Origin: Verrucomicrobiales bacterium
GTDB lineage: Bacteria > Verrucomicrobiota > Verrucomicrobiia > Limisphaerales > UBA1100
Direction: 5' to 3'
Assembly: GCA_011523245.1 (NCBI GenBank)
Contig: WTHG01000279.1
Span: 1 to 8,141 of the forward strand
Length of the DNA: 8,141 bases
In this document: positions 7,063-8,141 of the stretch, in pieces
How positions within the stretch are numbered: position 1 is the first letter of the stretch
Layout of the letters: the number at the start of each line of letters is the position of its first letter
Notes under the pieces: model-generated
The model's database searches: none
The model's input: the letters and a program-made list of their open reading frames with translations, nothing else
What the model was told of the DNA's origin: nothing
Position numbers and translations under genes: made by a program

Positions 7063-7815
7063 ATGAACCAGATTAATCTTTCGGGACGGAATGCCGTGGT
7101 GACGGGTGGCGCGCGCGGGATTGGCTATGCGATAGCTCAGCGGCTGCTGCAATCCGGCGCCAGCGTCAGCATTTGGGATGTGGATCCCGAGGCGGCCGCC
7201 GAGGCCAAGGCCGGCTTGTCCGAGCACGGCACGGTGGATACGCAGACGGTCGAGCTCACCGATGCCGACGCCGTGGCCGCCGCAACCGAAGCAACCATCA
7301 GTGCCCTCGGACACATTGATATTCTCTGCAACAACGCCGGTATCGCGGGCGGTAATTATAAGACGTGGGAATATCCGGTGGAGGAATTTCGCCGGGTGAT
7401 TGATGTGGACCTGAACGCGGTGTTCATCTGCTGCCGCGCTGTGGTGCCGCACATGCGCGAGCGCGGGTACGGCCGTATAATCAATACCGCCTCCATCGCC
7501 GGCAAGGAGGGCAACCCGAACGCCAGTGCCTACAGCGCCGCCAAGGCTGGTGTGATCGGCCTCACCAAGAGCCTCGGCAAGGAGCTGGCACCGGATGGCA
7601 TTTGCGTCAACTGCTTTACACCTGCGGTCATCCAAACCGATATCCTCAAACAGATTACCCAGCAGCACATTGATTATATGCTCAGCAAAATTCCCATGGG
7701 ACGTTTTGGCGAAGTGGAGGAAGCCGGCGCGTTGGTCGCGTGGCTGGCCAGTGAAGATTGCTCATTTACCACCGGCGGCGTGTTCGATCTTTCCGGCGGC
7801 CGTGCCACTTATTAG
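7063..7815 (+). CDS. Short-chain dehydrogenase/reductase (classical SDR, FabG-like), 250 residues
   Basis: A cytoplasmic NAD(P)-dependent oxidoreductase of the classical SDR family. The TGGARGIG cofactor loop is at 14-21. Asp39 (SIWDVD) at the end of strand 2 points to NAD(H) over NADP(H). NNAG is at 90-93, and the full catalytic tetrad is Asn118, Ser144, Tyr157 and Lys161 (YSAAK). The length of 250 is typical. The frame is open upstream to 6853, but the ATG at 7063 places the Rossmann start as usual (MNQINLSGRNAVVTGG). FabG-type ketoacyl reductases mostly carry NADP determinants. The Asp39 and the segment IAGKEGNPNASAY recall sugar-acid dehydrogenases such as 2-keto-3-deoxy-L-rhamnonate or fuconate dehydrogenases, but this is from memory and tentative. 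It is first in a plus-strand cluster with two small genes and divergent from cutA. Confidence 0.92.
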   Translation: MNQINLSGRNAVVTGGARGIGYAIAQRLLQSGASVSIWDVDPEAAAEAKAGLSEHGTVDTQTVELTDADAVAAATEATISALGHIDILCNNAGIAGGNYKTWEYPVEEFRRVIDVDLNAVFICCRAVVPHMRERGYGRIINTASIAGKEGNPNASAYSAAKAGVIGLTKSLGKELAPDGICVNCFTPAVIQTDILKQITQQHIDYMLSKIPMGRFGEVEEAGALVAWLASEDCSFTTGGVFDLSGGRATY

Positions 7816-7818
7816 AAT
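7813..7818 (+). promoter_or_regulatory. TAGAAT -10-like hexamer before the 75-residue gene
   Basis: TAGAAT matches TATAAT at five of six positions, overlaps the TAG stop of the dehydrogenase gene and ends 6 nt before the ATG at 7825. No Shine-Dalgarno lies in between (CATCCC). The upstream -35 is poor (TTTCCG at 7790-7795, 17-nt spacer). It could give a leaderless transcript of the small gene separate from the dehydrogenase mRNA. On its own the call is weak; it gains weight because two other genes here share the arrangement. Confidence 0.35.
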
Positions 7819-7824
7819 CATCCC

Positions 7825-8052
7825 ATGGACCGCGCCGAAGCCAGTGACAAGATCAAAACCCACTGCAAGACCATAGCTCTTGAGATGATGGACCTGAACC
7901 CGGCCATCACCCATCTCGACGATCAAGAAACACAGGAAGCCCTGTTCGAAGCCAGCTACGAACTGACCAAGCAGCTGGAGATTATCAAGAAACGTGTGAT
8001 CAAGCTCGAACGCCGCGGCGACGCCGGCGCCGATACCTCCACGGAGTTGTGA
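7825..8052 (+). CDS. Small helical protein of unknown function, 75 residues
   Basis: I do not recognise a family. The protein is highly charged, with no signal peptide or membrane segment, so it is probably cytoplasmic. Residues 1-20 (MDRAEASDKIKTHCKTIALE) and 36-64 look like helices. The second, TKQLEIIKKRVIKLERR, has hydrophobic residues at heptad-like spacing and could form a short coiled coil. Between them lies DLNPAITHLDD. The tail after residue 65 (DAGADTSTEL) looks disordered. The gene begins 9 nt after the dehydrogenase stop and ends 1 nt before the next start, which argues for a real gene in a three-gene cluster. No Shine-Dalgarno precedes the ATG, but a TAGAAT hexamer ends 6 nt before it. 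The opposite-strand frame over this region has no start signal or recognisable product. Confidence 0.72.
   Translation: MDRAEASDKIKTHCKTIALEMMDLNPAITHLDDQETQEALFEASYELTKQLEIIKKRVIKLERRGDAGADTSTEL
8043..8046 (+). promoter_or_regulatory. Shine-Dalgarno site of the last gene
   Basis: GGAG lies 7 nt before the ATG at 8054, within the last codons of the 75-residue gene (ACGGAGTTG). It supports the start of the partial gene at the window edge and makes it one of only two genes here with a clear ribosome binding site. Confidence 0.55.
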
Positions 8053-8053
8053 T

Positions 8054-8141
8054 ATGACCCCGGCCGATTTTGCTGACCTGGCAGTGCGCGGCACGGCTTG
8101 GTTGGCGATGGCCGGTTATTTCCTCGGCGCCTTTCTCATAC
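8054..8141 (+). CDS. N-terminus of a probable small membrane protein (3' partial)
   Basis: Only 29 codons are visible, reading MTPADFADLAVRG followed by a hydrophobic stretch TAWLAMAGYFLGAFLI that looks like a first membrane helix. The frame is open to the window end. The start is 1 nt after the TGA of the 75-residue gene and has a GGAG site at good spacing, so it is probably co-translated with it. The family cannot be told from this length. Confidence 0.6.
   Translation, partial: MTPADFADLAVRGTAWLAMAGYFLGAFLI

Noticed and set aside
6973..7668. Long minus-strand open frame upstream of cutA
   Set aside because: It runs antisense through the dehydrogenase gene, whose full SDR motifs are on the plus strand. 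cutA homologues begin at the ATG at 6972, which has a GGAG site.
1..8141. CRISPR array, insertion sequence, tRNA or phage/defence module
   Set aside because: I saw no regularly spaced direct repeats, transposase motifs, tRNA-like cloverleaf or known defence genes; the repeats present are protein-coding solenoids or the short intergenic heptamer element.

Overview
The window is GC-rich, densely packed bacterial DNA. It most likely comes from the Planctomycetota-Verrucomicrobiota-Chlamydiota group, and Verrucomicrobiota is my best guess. The main reasons are a Hanks-type Ser/Thr kinase with a 'DWG' variant of the DFG motif fused to a membrane helix and 21-residue leucine-rich repeats, large secreted Sel1-repeat proteins, and weak use of Shine-Dalgarno sequences. 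No 16S or other marker gene is present, so the assignment is inference from gene style.

Layout. Positions 2-2059 (+) hold the 3' part of a transmembrane receptor-like kinase whose start lies outside the window. Its stop codon directly abuts the stop codon of a minus-strand cluster running from 6972 down to 2060. In transcription order that cluster is cutA, a SurA-like secreted parvulin/chaperone, a 725-residue Sel1-repeat protein and a 482-residue Sel1-repeat protein. The last three have signal peptides, and the two Sel1 genes overlap by ATGA. A 90-bp divergent region at 6973-7062 is mostly a heptad-phased inverted repeat. From it a plus-strand cluster runs: a short-chain dehydrogenase (7063-7815), a 75-residue helical protein of unknown function (7825-8052), and the start of a small membrane protein cut by the window end (8054 onward).

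How the genes may work together. The minus-strand cluster looks like an envelope set: metal-tolerance-type CutA, a periplasmic folding factor, and two secreted scaffold proteins built from the same modules. The convergent kinase would put its own repeat domain outside the membrane, but nothing in the sequence proves a functional link. The plus-strand cluster starts with an NAD-type dehydrogenase, possibly acting on sugar acids.

Most interesting signals. (1) Three genes without a Shine-Dalgarno sequence each carry a TAnnnT -10-like hexamer only 6-8 nt before their ATG, as expected for leaderless or near-leaderless mRNAs, while the two genes with a GGAG site lack it. (2) The Sel1 proteins consist of recurring start-cap/Sel1/end-cap modules shared between them. 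(3) The divergent region is made of degenerate heptamers arranged as an inverted repeat that overlaps a promoter and supplies cutA's ribosome binding site. No CRISPR array, insertion sequence, tRNA or rRNA was seen, and I found no clearly new defence or mobile system.
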